Both the position numbers and the translations under genes were made by a program. Under the pieces are notes generated by a model. That model was not told where the DNA came from. It saw nothing but the letters and a program-made list of their open reading frames with translations, and made no database searches. From Serripes groenlandicus (taxonomy: Eukaryota > Mollusca > Bivalvia > Cardiida > Cardiidae): 64,000 bases of DNA. Shown in pieces: positions 31,872-42,335 of this stretch. The DNA is taken from the NCBI GenBank assembly GCA_031761405.1, contig JASEVX010000005.1, positions 31,049,127-31,113,126 on the forward strand, read 5' to 3'. Each line of letters opens with the position of its first letter. The stretch's first letter is position 1.

Positions 31872-32546
31872 CAGGGTTTTTTTTCTGAAAAAGGGGAAGG
31901 GGCCTTGGGCCTTTGAGAAGGGGAAAATTTCGCGGCGTTTTAGAAAAAAGGGGAAAAATTGTAAACTAGTATAATGTGCATGTTTAAGGCCATCTGTCTA
32001 TTTTTCATGTTCTTGAACTCCTCCACTAGATTGTCATAATCCAGTTCACTTAAACTATACCACTGTCAAGGGTCGAAATTAGCAAGATTTTCTACTTGCA
32101 TTTTTTCGCAAGTGCTATTTTTTGTTACTTGATAAATGAGAAAACAACTTATTAGAACTTTAACTTTAAGCAACACAATGTGAACTACAATAATGCAATA
32201 CACTGTTAATTATGGTCAATCATGAATGTAATGTAAACATGGTCCAAAACATGCTGTGAAAAGAAGCTGCTGAGACTGTCAGATATACAACATAGTCTAG
32301 AAACTGTGTTTCAATTTCTGGCTCCATATGGCAAAGTATGGGGGTCTTTTCTGGATTAGTCAAGACAACATCCATCTTGTCACAGCAGTTTTTGGGTCAT
32401 ATTCTCTAAGGGCAACATCAGCAACTTCAATTCTCATCAAAACATCAAAGTATTTCAGCACCAAGCCTACACCTCGAGTCAAATTGTATTCTGTTCATTG
32501 TGGAAAGATAAATGAGATTTAAGCTAATGTTCAAAAGTTAAATATG

Positions 32547-32580
<34 letters not shown>

Positions 32581-32680
32581 TATCCGAGGGGAATTTATAT
32601 TTTTAGGGGAAAAACTATGCTTATTTTCCGGGGGGAAGGGGCCGTTAAACGGCCCCTTTTATATAAGGAAAAAAAACCTG
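31872..32680. mobile_element. Nested 809-bp hAT-like element
   Basis: Starts CAGGGTTTTTTTTCTG, ends AAGGAAAAAAAACCTG (imperfect inverted ends). CCATC flanks both sides (31867-31871, 32681-32685). The insertion splits a TCACCATCGTA repeat unit of the host element. It carries GGGGAAGGGGCCTTGGGCC at the left, GGGGCCGTTAAACGGCCCC at the right and a 29-bp run of A near 32549. The CAGGG terminus and 5-bp duplication fit hAT elements of the 5-bp type. No transposase. Confidence 0.8.
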
Positions 32681-32885
32681 CCATCGTACTGTCGTGTTAT
32701 CATCATCGTACTGTCGCATAATCACCATCGTACCGTCGTGTTATCATCATCGGACTGTCGCATTATCACCATCGTACCGTCTCGTTATCACCATCTTACC
32801 GTCGCGTTATCACCATCGTACCGTCGTGTTATCATCATCGATAGTATATCGCATTATCATCATCGTATTGTCGTAATATGGAAAA

Positions 32886-33974
32886 GGCATAGCCTCAAAA
32901 CGAGCACAAAACAGAACAGAACAAGATATTACATAATACTATTAAACAGAAGAAACATATCAAAAACCTTTCAATTATTCTTACAAATCAGAACAGTTAC
33001 ATCTATGACCAGGGCCTTTTGTATAATCCATGCTCAATCCTGAAGGATATTTGTAGCAAGTCACAAAATAAGCTCTCTGGGTCACTAAAACAGAAAGGAA
33101 TTGCTCTGAATCTAAACAACTTATTGTTCTATCTAAAGCGGTCCAAACATCCACCTTTATCGCTCTAGAGACTTACCTGCTAGACTGTCAGATGACATAC
33201 AATGTAATCTGCAGTATCTAGAATATAGTTCCAACGTTGTACATTGAAGTTTTAAAACCAGCACAAATTGAGACATGACTAGAGGGGACTATATAAAAAT
33301 GTTCCAACTCTGATCATATCCCGGGTCGTGAAAGTTCATGGTGTTGGAAAGTCTTTTCTTCACTGATCATCCTTCAGATCCCGGATGTGGTCGGATGGAT
33401 GTCTACTCTAAATTGTCAGATACTCCAAACTCTCAATATTAAACTACTGTTTTAGTTATTATAAGTAAAGATGAAATGGAATGTTTAATTTTTACACAAA
33501 TAATTATAATATAATTATATATTGCACTTGTTAATTGATTGTTGGGTAGGTCCACTGGGACACGTCTGTTTTAATCAACAGACTTGTCTTAGTGTAAGCA
33601 TCTCTACAATGGTCAAATCACTATTGTTTACAATTTTAAGCCATGGGAAAATCACATTCCAAAGTGATGACATCATCATATCTATTTCCCTCATAGCGTT
33701 TTACTAACAACTCTATTTTTTGTCTAATAAATCATAGAATACAAATTTATTTAGCAGGATTCACTCTGTGATTGAAAGCTCTGTCCCAGTATAACCTAAT
33801 ACACCTATTATGGATGAATTCTCCAACAATTTTTCAGTCTATTTTTACCTTTGTTATATTCTCCCATCTGCAAAATGTAATACATTGTATGGGGTTGACA
33901 AGGTATATTTATTAACCTACCTCTACAGCAATTTTAATCCTGATGTAATTTTAAATCCATTCATATACACTTAA
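32886..33974. other. Interior of the 5.4-kb element, no gene recognised
   Basis: Starts with low-complexity AACAGAACAGAACAAG. The rest is unique AT-rich sequence with no recognised domain in any frame. Confidence 0.45.
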
Positions 33975-34240
33975 CTCCAACAGGAATTCGATGTGGCCCC
34001 ATAGTTTGCAGTTTCCGTGATATAACTGAAATATTTTTGAAAACTATGTAAAATCCCTAACAAAAACAAAACATTATTGTATGGATTTAACTTAAACATT
34101 ATTTCAGTTGTATCATAGAAACTGTTTGCTTATTCATGATGCCTTGATAAATGAACCAGTACTTGGCTAGTAAATGTACCTTGCCATGACCAAAAACCAT
34201 CTGCGGATCGAACCCAGGGGTGCCTGGTTCCACAATATAG
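33975..34240. mobile_element. Two SINE fragments in opposite orientation
   Basis: 33975-34075 (+): TTTCCGTGATATAACTGAAA then AAACAAAAACAAAAC tail. 34137-34240 (-): TGATAAATGAACCAGTACTT, GATCGAACCCAGG. Both are partial. Confidence 0.5.
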
Positions 34241-34419
34241 ACACAAAACTACAGACCAAATTACTAATCTTATATTATGTAATCATCTGCCTTGCTTCAG
34301 TTTATTTCATTTTCATTTTGTGAACACCTAAGTATAATATTGATTATTTTGTTTAGTTTGTTAGCAATCAATATCTTAAGTTATGATGCCCAGCCTTGCC
34401 ACATGTAGGCGAACTCTAG

Positions 34420-35100
34420 TGACCTAGATTTTAAACCGACATGACCTATTTTTAGAAATTGGTCTAGCTATTGACAATACAAACTGTCTAACAAAGTGTC
34501 AAGCTGCTGATGCAAATAATGCAGTCTCTAGTATTAAAAATATTTTTCTCAAATTTAGCCTATTGACCTAGTTTTTAACAGAGCATGACCTTCACTAAAT
34601 AGAAGAAATCTATTAAAAATGTGGAAAGTTTTCCATTAATTTGGCGAAATGACCTAGTTTTAGACGCAACATGACCCATTTTCAAACTTGGCCTAGACAT
34701 CAGCAAGAAAAAGATTAATTTGGCATAGAAACCTAGTTCTTGACCGGACATGACCTACTGGTATATATTCGAACATAGACTAGATATTAATTATTATCAA
34801 GGCAATTATTCTAAAAAGATACAATATATGCTGATTGTTCAAATTAAAAATGCAGCATCCAGAGTGTTCACAAGATTTCCCTTCAATTTCACCTTGTGAC
34901 CTAGTTTTTGACCTCACATGATCCAGTTTTGAACTTGGGAAAGATTTAATAGAGATAAATGTTCTGATAAACATTCAATAAAATTGGATGCCAAATGTTG
35001 CCTGTAGAGTGTTCACAAGGCAATTGGTGTTGATGCACGACAGATGGAGAAAATGTGATCACAAGAGATCACCTGGAGCACTTTGTGCTCAGGTGAGCTA
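34420..35100. mobile_element. Helitron-like molluscan element with internal GACCTAGTTTTTGACC modules
   Basis: TGACCTAG-TTTTTGACC and CATGACC modules recur near 34425, 34563, 34648, 34730 and 34898. The end is a hairpin with GGAGCACTTTGTGCTC then AGGTGAGCTAA. The same GTGCTCAGGTGAGCT end occurs at 49718-49730. Internal modules plus a terminal hairpin is a Helitron-derived architecture. Confidence 0.5.
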
Positions 35101-35249
35101 AATAAAACTAGGATGGAGTGCTCCCTGGAGCACGTGTGTCACCTGTAGGGGCCTTGTCAGAAAATTAAATTTTTTGACAGAAAAGGGGCAATAACTCTGA
35201 TATAAAAAATATTTGGATTATCCCCCTTTTGTTAGTAGCTATTGTATGT

Positions 35250-35310
35250 TTATATTGTTTCATATTTGTTTATATTGTTTCATATTTGTTTATATTGTTT
35301 CATATTGCAT
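35250..35310. repeat. 20-bp repeat, three units
   Basis: TTTATATTGTTTCATATTTG repeated just upstream of the PHD-OTU ORF. May be part of its promoter region; no evidence for function. Confidence 0.85.
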
Positions 35311-35431
35311 ATAGGTTCATACTGCATATCATTGATCAGACACAAACTTTTACCTCTTTTACTAAAAAGAAGCTGTTCGGGTTAACAAACATATTTTTCT
35401 CCTTTATTTTGCTGAGAATTTGTGAGGAAAA

Positions 35432-36175
35432 ATGGCTTATCCATGTGGCAGCTGTGGTAAAAACTGTGTAGGATCGTGCATTGCATGTGAACGTTGTGAT
35501 CAATGGTTCCATATCAGATGTCAAAAAATTTCTAAACCACAATTAGTGTCTTTGACCTCAACTCTTTGTGACTTCTACTGTTTTGGATGTACGTATGATA
35601 ATGGGGTGTTTAATTATAGACGGTCACTTGATCGCCTGGAACAAAATTCAAAAAAAGGGTCTTTGGGAGAGAGTATTTTAGTTGAAAAAATATTACTTAG
35701 AAAAGAAAATATGGAACCAATCAATGAGAGATCCTACCTAAGTTTTAGGGCGGATAATTTCATTGTTGATCGTGTATCGTTGTGTATGTTGCAGTCTCTT
35801 GGCATGAATATACAGGGAAAATCACCAATTGATGTTAGCGGTGACGGCAATTGCCTTTTTAATGCAATTTCCATGGCAATGTTTGGTCACGAGAATCTTT
35901 CTTGTGAAATTCGGGTCAAGAATTGTATAGAGATGTTTGAAAACAAGTCTCTATATGAAAGAAACCACCAACGGTTGTTGTTGGTTTCTCCTTCAATAGA
36001 AGACGCATGCCGAGAGACATCTGTAAATTTTAATTTTTCATCTGCCTGGGCTATGGTAGCTGCAGCAACAGTCATCGGATGTCCCATACAATCTGTGTAT
36101 CCCCCGCAAAATGGATTCCTTGATAAGGCCATTCTGGGCATAATCTTGCATGTTTTAAATTGTTGTTATCCCTAA
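35432..36175 (+). CDS. PHD-finger and OTU-like protein carried by a mobile element
   Basis: 247 codons; ATG in good context (AAAATGG). Residues 5-53 form a PHD-type C4HC3 zinc finger: C5, C8, C19, C22, H27, C30, C50, C53 with W25 in place. From ~120 an OTU-like cysteine-protease fold starts; DGNCLFNAIS at 138-147 is the OTU nucleophile motif (D138, C141), followed by the helix with EIRVKNCIEM. The catalytic His region expected ~100 residues later is not in this frame: the ORF ends early after KAILGIILHVLNCCYP. A different frame at 36160-36342 stays open for 60 codons, so the 3' end may be frameshifted or spliced. PHD plus OTU resembles the vertnin-like proteins common in molluscs. It lies alone between the inverted ends of the 31516-36962 element, so it is element cargo. 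Deubiquitinase activity is inference; the gene may be decaying. Confidence 0.75.
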   Translation: MAYPCGSCGKNCVGSCIACERCDQWFHIRCQKISKPQLVSLTSTLCDFYCFGCTYDNGVFNYRRSLDRLEQNSKKGSLGESILVEKILLRKENMEPINERSYLSFRADNFIVDRVSLCMLQSLGMNIQGKSPIDVSGDGNCLFNAISMAMFGHENLSCEIRVKNCIEMFENKSLYERNHQRLLLVSPSIEDACRETSVNFNFSSAWAMVAAATVIGCPIQSVYPPQNGFLDKAILGIILHVLNCCYP

Positions 36176-36962
36176 ATGTAAATAATTTATTATCTGAGAT
36201 ACATATTAAACAAACCAAGAACAAACTAAATAATCTAGGAGTTAATGATGACTTTTCCGCGCTAGATTATCGCGCACCTGTACTGAAGTTCTCTCATAGC
36301 AACAAAGGAACATTCTTATTTTACCGGTCACTTGTTTCATAAAATAAACCTGATTGCGCTTGATTCTGTTGTCAACATTTTGTATTTGAAGTGGAATTAC
36401 GTTTTATTCAGACACTGGACTATAATTTTAAGCCTTTGTGGCTTTATATTGTTATACAATGACATTCACAACATTTAGAGATGCACTGAAGACAGTTCCT
36501 TGACAACAAAGCCTTCGTCGCTGCGGACTACTTAGATAAACAATAAATGTTCTTGTTTAATTTATCTACGCCAATCATTTATAAGAAATGTCTTAAAAAT
36601 ATGAGATGATGAATAAACATAACACTTTTACGAATGCATCAACAAAAATATTTCAATTTTCGAATTATATCCAATCAGAGCGTGGGCTGCGAACCTGAAA
36701 GTCGCCCATGAAATGACATCCGGAAAAAAGGCCATACTGATTTTAATTTACCATTGAATTCTGATATATATCTTGATCTTGACTAAAGATGTTATCTAAT
36801 AACTCGCTGTGCTCGTTATTATCGTGTTTTCACCATCGTACTGTCGCGTTTTCACCATCGTAATATCGTAGTATCGTACTGTCGCGTTATCATCATCGTA
36901 CTGTTGAGTATCGCGTTTCAGATCAACACATTCATAGGCGATGACCCTAACGGTATTCCGTA

Positions 36963-37975
36963 GTTTTGTGATCGTCCCATGTTCGTCGTGTGATAAACAG
37001 GGGAGACAATATACCACTGTTTAAGCCGTACTAATTATTGACTGTTATCTGCTCTTGTTATCATTTTGCAAATTAACGGAAATTACCGGCAATAAAACTC
37101 GGGTTTTATGATTTCGATGGTTTTAATCAATTTATCAATAAATACTCTAGCAAAACAATACATCAATTTCATAAAACATGTACATTGTTACCGACATAAA
37201 GCCAGATTTTTTTTTTATTCATAACGAAATAATATAGTCAATATTTTATATATAATGATTCTTTCTTCCATAAGCGTGTTTACTCTTTGCAATAGAGAGC
37301 ATCGATTAACAAGTTAGATTCATCAGTTATGGTTTTATTTTGTTAAAAAACAGTCGAAAACAATTTAAAAAGAATTCAAATGGCTCGTAACGAGCTATCT
37401 CAGTTATTCTAACACTGTTTTAAAATGTGTGTGAGCTTGTGCGTTTTCAAACCATTTGTAAATATGGCTGAACTTGGAAGAATTATCATCCCGTTCTAAC
37501 AAATATGAAAAATAATTCGGAAAAATGAGACTTATATAAATTAAATTCAATACCGTAAAAAGTATCGTACAAAACTAGGCATAGATCTATATGCTAAATA
37601 TATTTGTTATTACTGAGTATATTTGTTTAAGACAATTACAAAGCCTTTTTATTTAAGTCTTAAGTTTTTCTTTTTTGCGCAATTTTGTACAAACTCCTAG
37701 TTTGTTTTAATATGAGCTTGAGCTCAGGGACGCTTAATTGTTTGAGGCAATTCCCAGAACTGTCCTGATTATCTTGCATTCCAAGTTCTAGTTTCAAGTT
37801 TCCGCGGTAATCGAATTCCTACTGTTTTAGTTCATCCTGAATTTTCTGTTTTTCTGTTTTTATTTATTTCCGCAGTCGCAGTCTGAACAGTCCAATAATT
37901 GGAATCGAATTAGTGTACCTTCTTTTGTTTCGTGTTATATTCGTTAATATCCGATTTACATTTTACCAATAAGTA
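36963..37975. repeat. Long dispersed repeat, copy 2, right part
   Basis: Resumes at GTTTTGTGATCGTCCCATG and follows 17805-18900 with small deletions, ending near CCGATTTACATTTTACC. Loses similarity to copy 1 close to 18870/37960. Confidence 0.85.
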
Positions 37976-38131
37976 TAGATGCTAAAGTTAAATGAAATGC
38001 TAAAAAGTCTTAACCCTCTTAAATACATATCATGCAATTCAGTGCATCTTTTGCATAAAACTTTTGAAAACATTGTGGAAAAAGAGACATAACTCAACTA
38101 ATGCGTCGAAATGCACATTATTGGGGCAAGG

Positions 38132-38345
38132 TTTAACTCTTTCCAATATAGAGACACCTTCTGACGCCTCTGCAGCAGACGTCATTTATAGACAGTGTGG
38201 TAACAGGAGAAATGGCTCAAAGCAAGCAAGTACTCCTCTTGTCACAATGATGTCAATTGTTGTCAATACAGATAACTTCATTTATACAGATTGTCTGTGA
38301 TTTTCCTTGACTTTTTCTTAGTCACCTGATGCAGTAAAGGGTTAA
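38132..38345. mobile_element. TTAA MITE, full-length, diverged
   Basis: TTAACTCTTTCCAATATAG at left, GCAGTAAAGGGTTAA at right, TTAA on both sides, and CTCTGCAGCAGACGTC inside. An earlier fragment (AAACATTGTGGAAAAAGAG) precedes it from 38060. Confidence 0.65.
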
Positions 38346-38369
38346 ATTTCACATAGCCTTTCATTCAAC

Positions 38370-38840
38370 TTTAAACCTTTCCCATTTGAAAACGCATTTC
38401 AATACATCTGCAGCAGACGACTAATGCAATCATATGAGCAATTCTTCTCCATTCGACACAATGCTTTAAACTTTATTCAATATTTATACTTTCATTTAGA
38501 GATAATTTTCCTGGTTTTTGTCTGGGTGTTTCCAATGGCTTCTGATGATGATTTGTTGAATATGGAAAATTCATTAACAACAAGAACTATTCATATTTCG
38601 CATTTAAACATTTCCCACATACAACAAAAACAAAGCAGAAGAAGTTAAAATCATCTGGAAAATATATTGAAAATATGTGTTCATAAAAGTTAAACATTTC
38701 TGTATGTGGGATAAGGTTAACCCTTTCCCAGAAATAGTCGCGTTCTAATGCCTCGGCAGCAGACATTTTTCGAAAACATTGTGGCAAAAGGAGAAATTAC
38801 GAATGAGCATTCCTCATTGGCCATAATGTTTCCATTTTTT
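38370..38840. mobile_element. Two diverged TTAA-family MITE copies
   Basis: 38372: TAAACCTTTCCCATTTGAAA, CTGCAGCAGACGAC. 38700: TGTGGGATAAGGTTAACCC marks the junction of two copies end to end; the second has CTCGGCAGCAGAC and GGCAAAAGGAGAAATTACG and is truncated near 38840. Confidence 0.55.
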
Positions 38841-38849
38841 TTCGATAAA

Positions 38850-39020
38850 TGTTCTTTAATTTTATTAGTGTCAATAATTCAGCCTAATGCACGACGTAAA
38901 CTACGGTAGATATTTCGTTTCGTCATTTTCTATTTCAGGTAAAAAGTTTCCTGGATCTATAAATAGACCACGGCAATTGAGTTCGATCAACATATTGAAA
39001 AGGACTTGATCACTACGCAG
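38850..39020. repeat. Dispersed repeat shared with 21485-21665
   Basis: Same order of motifs as the copy at 21485 (GTTTCCTGGATCTATAAATA, AAAAGGACTTGATCACTACG). Here it lies about 200 bp before copy B of the duplication. At copy A about 1.8 kb separates it from the block. Confidence 0.75.
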
Positions 39021-39346
39021 TCTGATCACTGTCAAAAACAGTCCTGATCCATATCCATACCTGTTTATCGAGGCCTTGGCGTGAAACGGTTGTAACTAAA
39101 ATTGGTATTTGTTTAACTAAGGTTAATCACCTCGCCATAAAGTCTTTATAAGCGTTAGTTAATTTTTCTTGGTAAACAATGGAAATTCAGCGAGACTTAT
39201 AACTTAAAAAAGCCTACTCAACAAAAGTAATTAAAGTGCATTAACTATAAAGATCGGTTTATGTGACTAGGATTTATTCTGAAACATCAAACACACAATG
39301 AACATGAGCAATTTGTGTGTTTATGTTAAGATAATTGGAAATTCAT

Positions 39347-39383
<37 letters not shown>

Positions 39384-39386
<3 letters not shown>

Positions 39387-39563
39387 CGCTTTCTGACGCC
39401 TTTTGAAAACATTGTGACAAAAGAAGTAATTTCTCCTTTTGACACAATGTTTTCCACTTTTAGTTATAGGTTATCCATTCAATTACAGAGATTTTCTATT
39501 TTTTGACAAAATATGTTCAAAGTCGTCTGCTGCAGAATTGTTGTATGAGGGAAAGTGTTAAAC
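39384..39563. mobile_element. TTAA MITE inserted only in duplication copy B
   Basis: Begins TAGACGCTTTCTGACGCC right after a (TG)n run and ends TATGAGGGAAAGTGTTAA. In copy A the (TG)n run is followed directly by TTAAACTGTGG. The insertion point is therefore the TTAA, as expected for this family. The left terminus (AACCCTTTCCCTCA) is missing. Confidence 0.85.
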
Positions 39564-39853
39564 TGTGGAAAAAAGGAGAAATTATTCAGTAAGAGCTATG
39601 TTACTGCTTTCCACAAATGTTTTCGAAAGTCATATTGAACATTTTGAAACTTGAATACAGACGTATGAAAGTGTTCATCTCATTGACACCTTTTAAAAAC
39701 ACATTTATATAGAGAAATAATCAATTTTTGAGCGAAATCTCATTTGCCATATTATCAATATTTTACCTGTAATGTATCGAAATAAACATCTCTGAAAAAA
39801 TACACATCATAAAAGGTCAGATCTGATCAACAGTTCGTATTGTTAATGATTCA

Positions 39854-41970
39854 TTATATTCTGTTCATTGAATGAATCATTTCTAGAACGTGCCACTTAG
39901 CAGCATTGTGATTCTGCTTGATTTTCCAGGATTTAAGAAATAACTCCATGGCTCTGTGTAGCTGATTTTCCTGTTTGAATATCCACCCCAACAAGTTTAA
40001 GGCTGTTTCCTTATGTCCAAGGTTTATGTCTGTGTTTATAACGTGGATTAATTTGTTAACAGCATCTTGTCTGGGCTTGTTTGTTTTTGAATACAGGATA
40101 TACTGCATGAAGTACAGGTAAACTTTTGAATCCACATATTAATCAAGTCAAACCAGATCTCCCTGTTTTCATTCCTAGAATCAGGTGGTGTATAAACTGA
40201 ACGATACATCTCGTAATGTAACGCTGGAGGAACAAGGTTGGCCTGGGAAGGTAGAAATACTAAACATCCAGTTGTACATGTTCTCGCGAACTCCGTGTAT
40301 GGATTGTTTTGTGAACCAAACATTCTTACACATTCATTTAATGCCTCATCCCAATCAGGATATTTGCAACCACACACTGACAAAACATGTGATTTCAAAG
40401 ACGTTTCACATTGAAGAAGAATTTTCTCACATATATCGTTACGGTCACTCTGCAACCAGTAGGAAGCGATTATTAAATACCCGGCGATGGTATCACAGTT
40501 TTTACTTTCTTCTATGTAATACTTAAACATGCTTAACCGATGCGTGTCTATGGTAGTCAGCATGATACTAGCTATAAATTGTGCTGTTTGTAGGCGTAGA
40601 TGGGGAATAAAGTATCGTATTGCTTGTCTGGTCTCTCTTTCCGTATGATCTCTTACACAATCAGTTAGTAAAAAATGTGTTTGCGTTGAGAGTAAAATAT
40701 CAATATAATTACTAGCTGCTATACCGTTGCACTGCTTAAGGCATTCATGTGTACTATAACGAACTCTTCTAATAAGGCTTACATACAATACAAATGTAGT
40801 TTTAGAAATATTATTATGCTTAATCCTCATTATACTAGGTCCGCATCCAAATAACACATTTGCCATCACATTACCGATGTCATCACATGTTATTGACCAG
40901 ATAAATCTACACCAATGTGTTACCATGTCCTCTAGGACAAACTGTACCTGTCGTAGAGTTCCATGCTGAATTCTATCAAACATGTTCTCATTCGGAATGA
41001 AGTAATTTGGACAGTACTGCTCCTTTACCCAGTAAAGCAGTAGTTTGATACAAAGAAGTACACATTCTAAAAGGTTTCTACGGGTCCAGAATTCACAAGG
41101 AGTCCTTTCAATAGCATATAACACACATGTTTTACAGTGATACGATGATATCGATTCGGGTACACGTTCATGTAGGATGTCTTTCTTTATCATTTTAAGT
41201 AAGATGTAGCATTTGTGCTGGGTCGGGTTAAGGCTAGACATGAGTTCACGTTCCTGAAGTGAAAATGAAAGCCTACATTCGATCGGATTATTTGGATTTG
41301 ATGGATGATTTATCCCGACAAAGTAACAACCGAATTCTGTTAACATATTTATTTGTGTTTGATTAAGCCGATTGCACTGTGTAACCCTAGTTACCCATGA
41401 TTTGGCAAAACTAGGTATGTGATGACATCTTAATGCGAAAACTATGTCTGTATCTACCGTTCCATCAAAGCCTGTTCTTGTCATTGCAGGTCCATTTATC
41501 TCCCGAAACTCACCCTCAATTCTATGTATGTGTTGTAAACACATTCTGCCGTCTTGATCGGGTACAACCACCACCGCCACATCATTTACAGTGGACGTGT
41601 CGGGCTGATAAATCGGAACTTTGTTACAGACTTTATGTAGTTTGCAATATCCGGGTTTAGTCGTGTCATCTCTCACCATGAGGTATGCGATACCGTGTTC
41701 TGGTGCATCACCGATTATCTCTACAACAGGTTCATAATAACATATAATATAGTCTGAGTCTGAATTCAGCCCTTTTGTTGTTGTACCCTCACCTCTACTT
41801 CCTAAGTTGTAGATGTGGATTGGTTTGTCACGTTAGTCTGATACCATGTTATATATTATTTCAGGTACTAATGATTGTTCTCTGTATTTGCCCCTCATCT
41901 CTTCTGAAGCGCCGACCCAATCTAGAATTTCATAAAGACGGAGTGATAAAGTGTGGTAATGATCATCCAT
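39854..41970 (-). pseudogene. cGLR-like gene, copy B, disrupted
   Basis: Starts at the ATG at 41970 and reads in frame through MDDHYHTLSL..EIIYNMVSD to an in-frame TAA at 41833-41835. There copy A has TACTTACATGTACGT and copy B has GACTAACGT. The frame then stays open for about 565 codons, including GSRGEG, NSDSDYI and VDTDIVFALRC. A 2-bp insertion near 40137 shifts the frame before the TPR-like tail; the tail (39854-40135) is intact in the other frame. The Mab-21 signature reads CRLSFS instead of WRLSFS. A 12-bp deletion removes four residues (LFGW). Three independent defects make a working full-length protein unlikely, though an N-truncated catalytic fragment from the ATG at 41679 remains possible. 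Confidence 0.8.
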
Positions 41971-42073
41971 GTTGTTGCACTTTGACCTATAATATAAAAC
42001 AAATCTTTGTAGAAAAATACTATTTTATCAACGGTGCCATACAAAGGTAATCGATTTCTAATTTTCTTTAAGT

Positions 42074-42335
42074 GACCATGGACAGTTGTTAACCTTATAC
42101 GTCATACGCAAAACGATATTTGGAGGTCATGACATTAACAGTTATCACAATAACTCAGCATGATTATGTTGCCAATTACTGTGTTATCACCCCTGATCTC
42201 TCTAATTTCGTTTCAATGACCATGGACAGTTGTTATTTCTCATACATCATACGAAAAGCCATATTTGGAGATCAAATTAACAGTCATCACGATAACACAT
42301 CATATTTATGTTGTCAATTATTGTGTTATCATCAG
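42074..42335. repeat. 144-bp tandem repeat in copy B intron, two units
   Basis: Units start GACCATGGACAGTTGTTA at 42074 and 42218. Counterpart of the three-unit array at 26318-26735. Confidence 0.9.

Larger units (their letters stand above)
31516..36962. mobile_element. 5.4-kb inverted-repeat element with PHD-OTU gene, 6-bp target duplication
   Basis: Left end TACGGAATACCGTTAGGG, right end CCCTAACGGTATTCCGTA. The inverted match continues through GATCAACACATTCATAGGCG and into simple arrays. GTTTTG flanks both sides (31510-31515, 36963-36968). The empty site TCTGTTTTGTGATCG is seen in dispersed repeat copy 1 near 17812. Subterminal arrays of TCGTACTGTCGCGTTATCAT-type units occur at 31555-31870, 32681-32880 and 36815-36910. 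A 6-bp duplication is compatible with Polinton-like, Dada-like or some hAT elements. No integrase, polymerase or transposase was recognised, so the element looks non-autonomous. Confidence 0.85.

Noticed and set aside
31541..32876. Several open frames with TRQYDGEN or IIIVLSRYHH repeats
   Set aside because: Translations of the subterminal TCGTACTGTCGCGTTATC array of the 5.4-kb element.
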